This document shows positions 63,501 through 64,000 of a stretch of 64,000 bases of DNA, in pieces. Source of the stretch: Sordaria brevicollis (lineage: Eukaryota > Ascomycota > Sordariomycetes > Sordariales > Sordariaceae); NCBI GenBank assembly GCA_033439795.1, contig JAUTDP010000001.1, positions 2,294,001 to 2,358,000 of the forward strand, given 5' to 3'. A program made the translations under genes and the position numbers. How positions within the stretch are numbered: position 1 is the first letter of the stretch; each line of letters begins with the position of its first letter. The notes below the pieces were generated by a model that was not told the origin of the DNA, made no database searches, and was given only the letters and a program-made list of their open reading frames with translations.

Positions 63501-63655
63501 GTCTCCGACGCGCTTTTACGCCTTTTAATTATTAATAATAACGAAGAATAAGAAAAAAATTAAATTAAAAGCGAATTTAATAATATTTAAGAAGAAGGTT
63601 ATATTATCTTTATAACCGAAATGGATTTAGAATTTAAATAAAAAATTATTAATAA
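60550..63655 (+). pseudogene. pol: Gypsy K pol: RT and RNase H (broken, truncated)
   Basis: RT is well preserved in outline: SPTFPVFIV-like start, GRIIVGSRTLNRITIFNIYS near 62290, then INALIGYIFFTAFN, IGFKNSPSYI and the catalytic YINNIIIFN at 62590-62620 (mutated YVDD). The RNase H end motif VYYIPGKMNYVSDALLRLL lies at 63456-63522 (HVPGK-N-V-DALSRL type). The motifs place K in the same fungal gypsy clade as element A. Integrase is missing because the A-type LTR cuts the element at 63656. Confidence 0.75.
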
Positions 63656-64000
63656 TAAAATGGGGAAGAAAAACAACCCCAAACAACCACTACCACCATA
63701 ACAATTGGGAAAGGAGCTATATTAAAAACTTCTAATAAGATTAAAAGAATAGAAAGAGGAGTAAATCTATAAGGGAGAAAGGAGTAATTTAATAATAGGA
63801 ATATCTTTTTCGATTTAATTATATCTTTTCTTTTTCCCATTACAAAGGTAGGGTTAAGAAGTCTTAAAAACTTAATTAAGGAATTAATTTTTACCAAATT
63901 GAAAAAGATTTTTTATTTCAAAGATTAAATAAAATCTAAATATTATTTTAATAAAAATTACTTAACCTTCTTTCTTTTTTTTCTAATTACCCTTCTTTCT
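63656..64000 (-). repeat. Inverted copy of the gypsy A LTR (runs off the window)
   Basis: It is the reverse complement of the right part of 17166-17780, starting at the LTR's 3' end (TAAAATGGGGAAG against TGAAAATGGGGAAG). It keeps CpA (AACAACCCCAAACAACCACT). It is either the 3' LTR of a minus-strand element whose body lies beyond 64000, or a solo LTR. It interrupts gypsy K. The 82-codon minus-strand frame here is the same in-LTR peptide as at 17568. Confidence 0.85.

Noticed and set aside
1..64000. Mitochondrial or AT-rich bacterial origin
   Set aside because: The base bias comes from loss of CpA/TpG with CpG kept, LTR retrotransposons are nested, and the introns have fungal signals. This fits RIP in a nuclear ascomycete genome.

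Overview
This window looks like an AT-rich, transposon-filled compartment of a filamentous ascomycete (Pezizomycotina) nuclear genome. On both strands CpA and TpG are almost absent, TpA is abundant and CpG is kept. That is the signature of repeat-induced point mutation (RIP), which changes CpA to TpA. Glutamine codons (CAA, CAG) have therefore become TAA/TAG everywhere, so nearly every coding region is visible only as a reading frame broken by TAA/TAG. I see no intact protein gene, no rRNA, no intact tRNA and no CRISPR array. Family names below (A, B, P, X, H, J, K) are local labels.

Layout. 1-412: 3' part of a short structured repeat (family A) with an unmutated GC-rich core. 413-4827: heavily mutated DNA with a non-LTR-like reverse transcriptase trace and a fragment related to gene Z. 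4828-17780: gypsy retrotransposon 'A' (+, about 12.9 kb, ~610-bp LTRs) with gag and pol remnants and an unusual 3.6-kb 3' region holding an antisense acidic-tailed frame and a second sense frame. 17786-26878: mutated DNA with an unidentified minus-strand frame, a second gene-Z-like fragment and a glutamine-rich frame. 26879-43578: gypsy 'H' (-, 258-bp LTRs), split inside its integrase by gypsy 'J' (28262-36885, -, 309-bp LTRs, target duplication ATAGG) and inside its gag end by a family A copy carrying a Pol III-type unit. 44775-46859: TA-flanked inverted-repeat element 'P'.

47.5-57.2 kb holds three less-degraded unidentified genes. Z (+) has a canonical 92-nt intron and is interrupted by a family A copy. 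Y (+) is split by a 4-kb pogo/Fot1-like transposon X (51436-55474). W (-) has an 80-nt intron and converges on Y. Removing each insertion with its target duplication restores the frame of Z and Y exactly, which supports both the genes and the element boundaries.

57.2-63.65 kb is a gypsy element 'K' (+) with a family B inverted-repeat element in gag; it is cut at 63656 by an inverted copy of the LTR of element A that runs off the window.

The insertion order can be read directly: J and a family A copy went into H, X into Y, B into X and K, A-LTR into K. In all three LTR pairs the outer parts of the LTRs are spared and the inner parts are RIP-mutated. Genes Z, Y and W may be cargo of a repeated element or duplicated host genes; the sequence alone does not decide.
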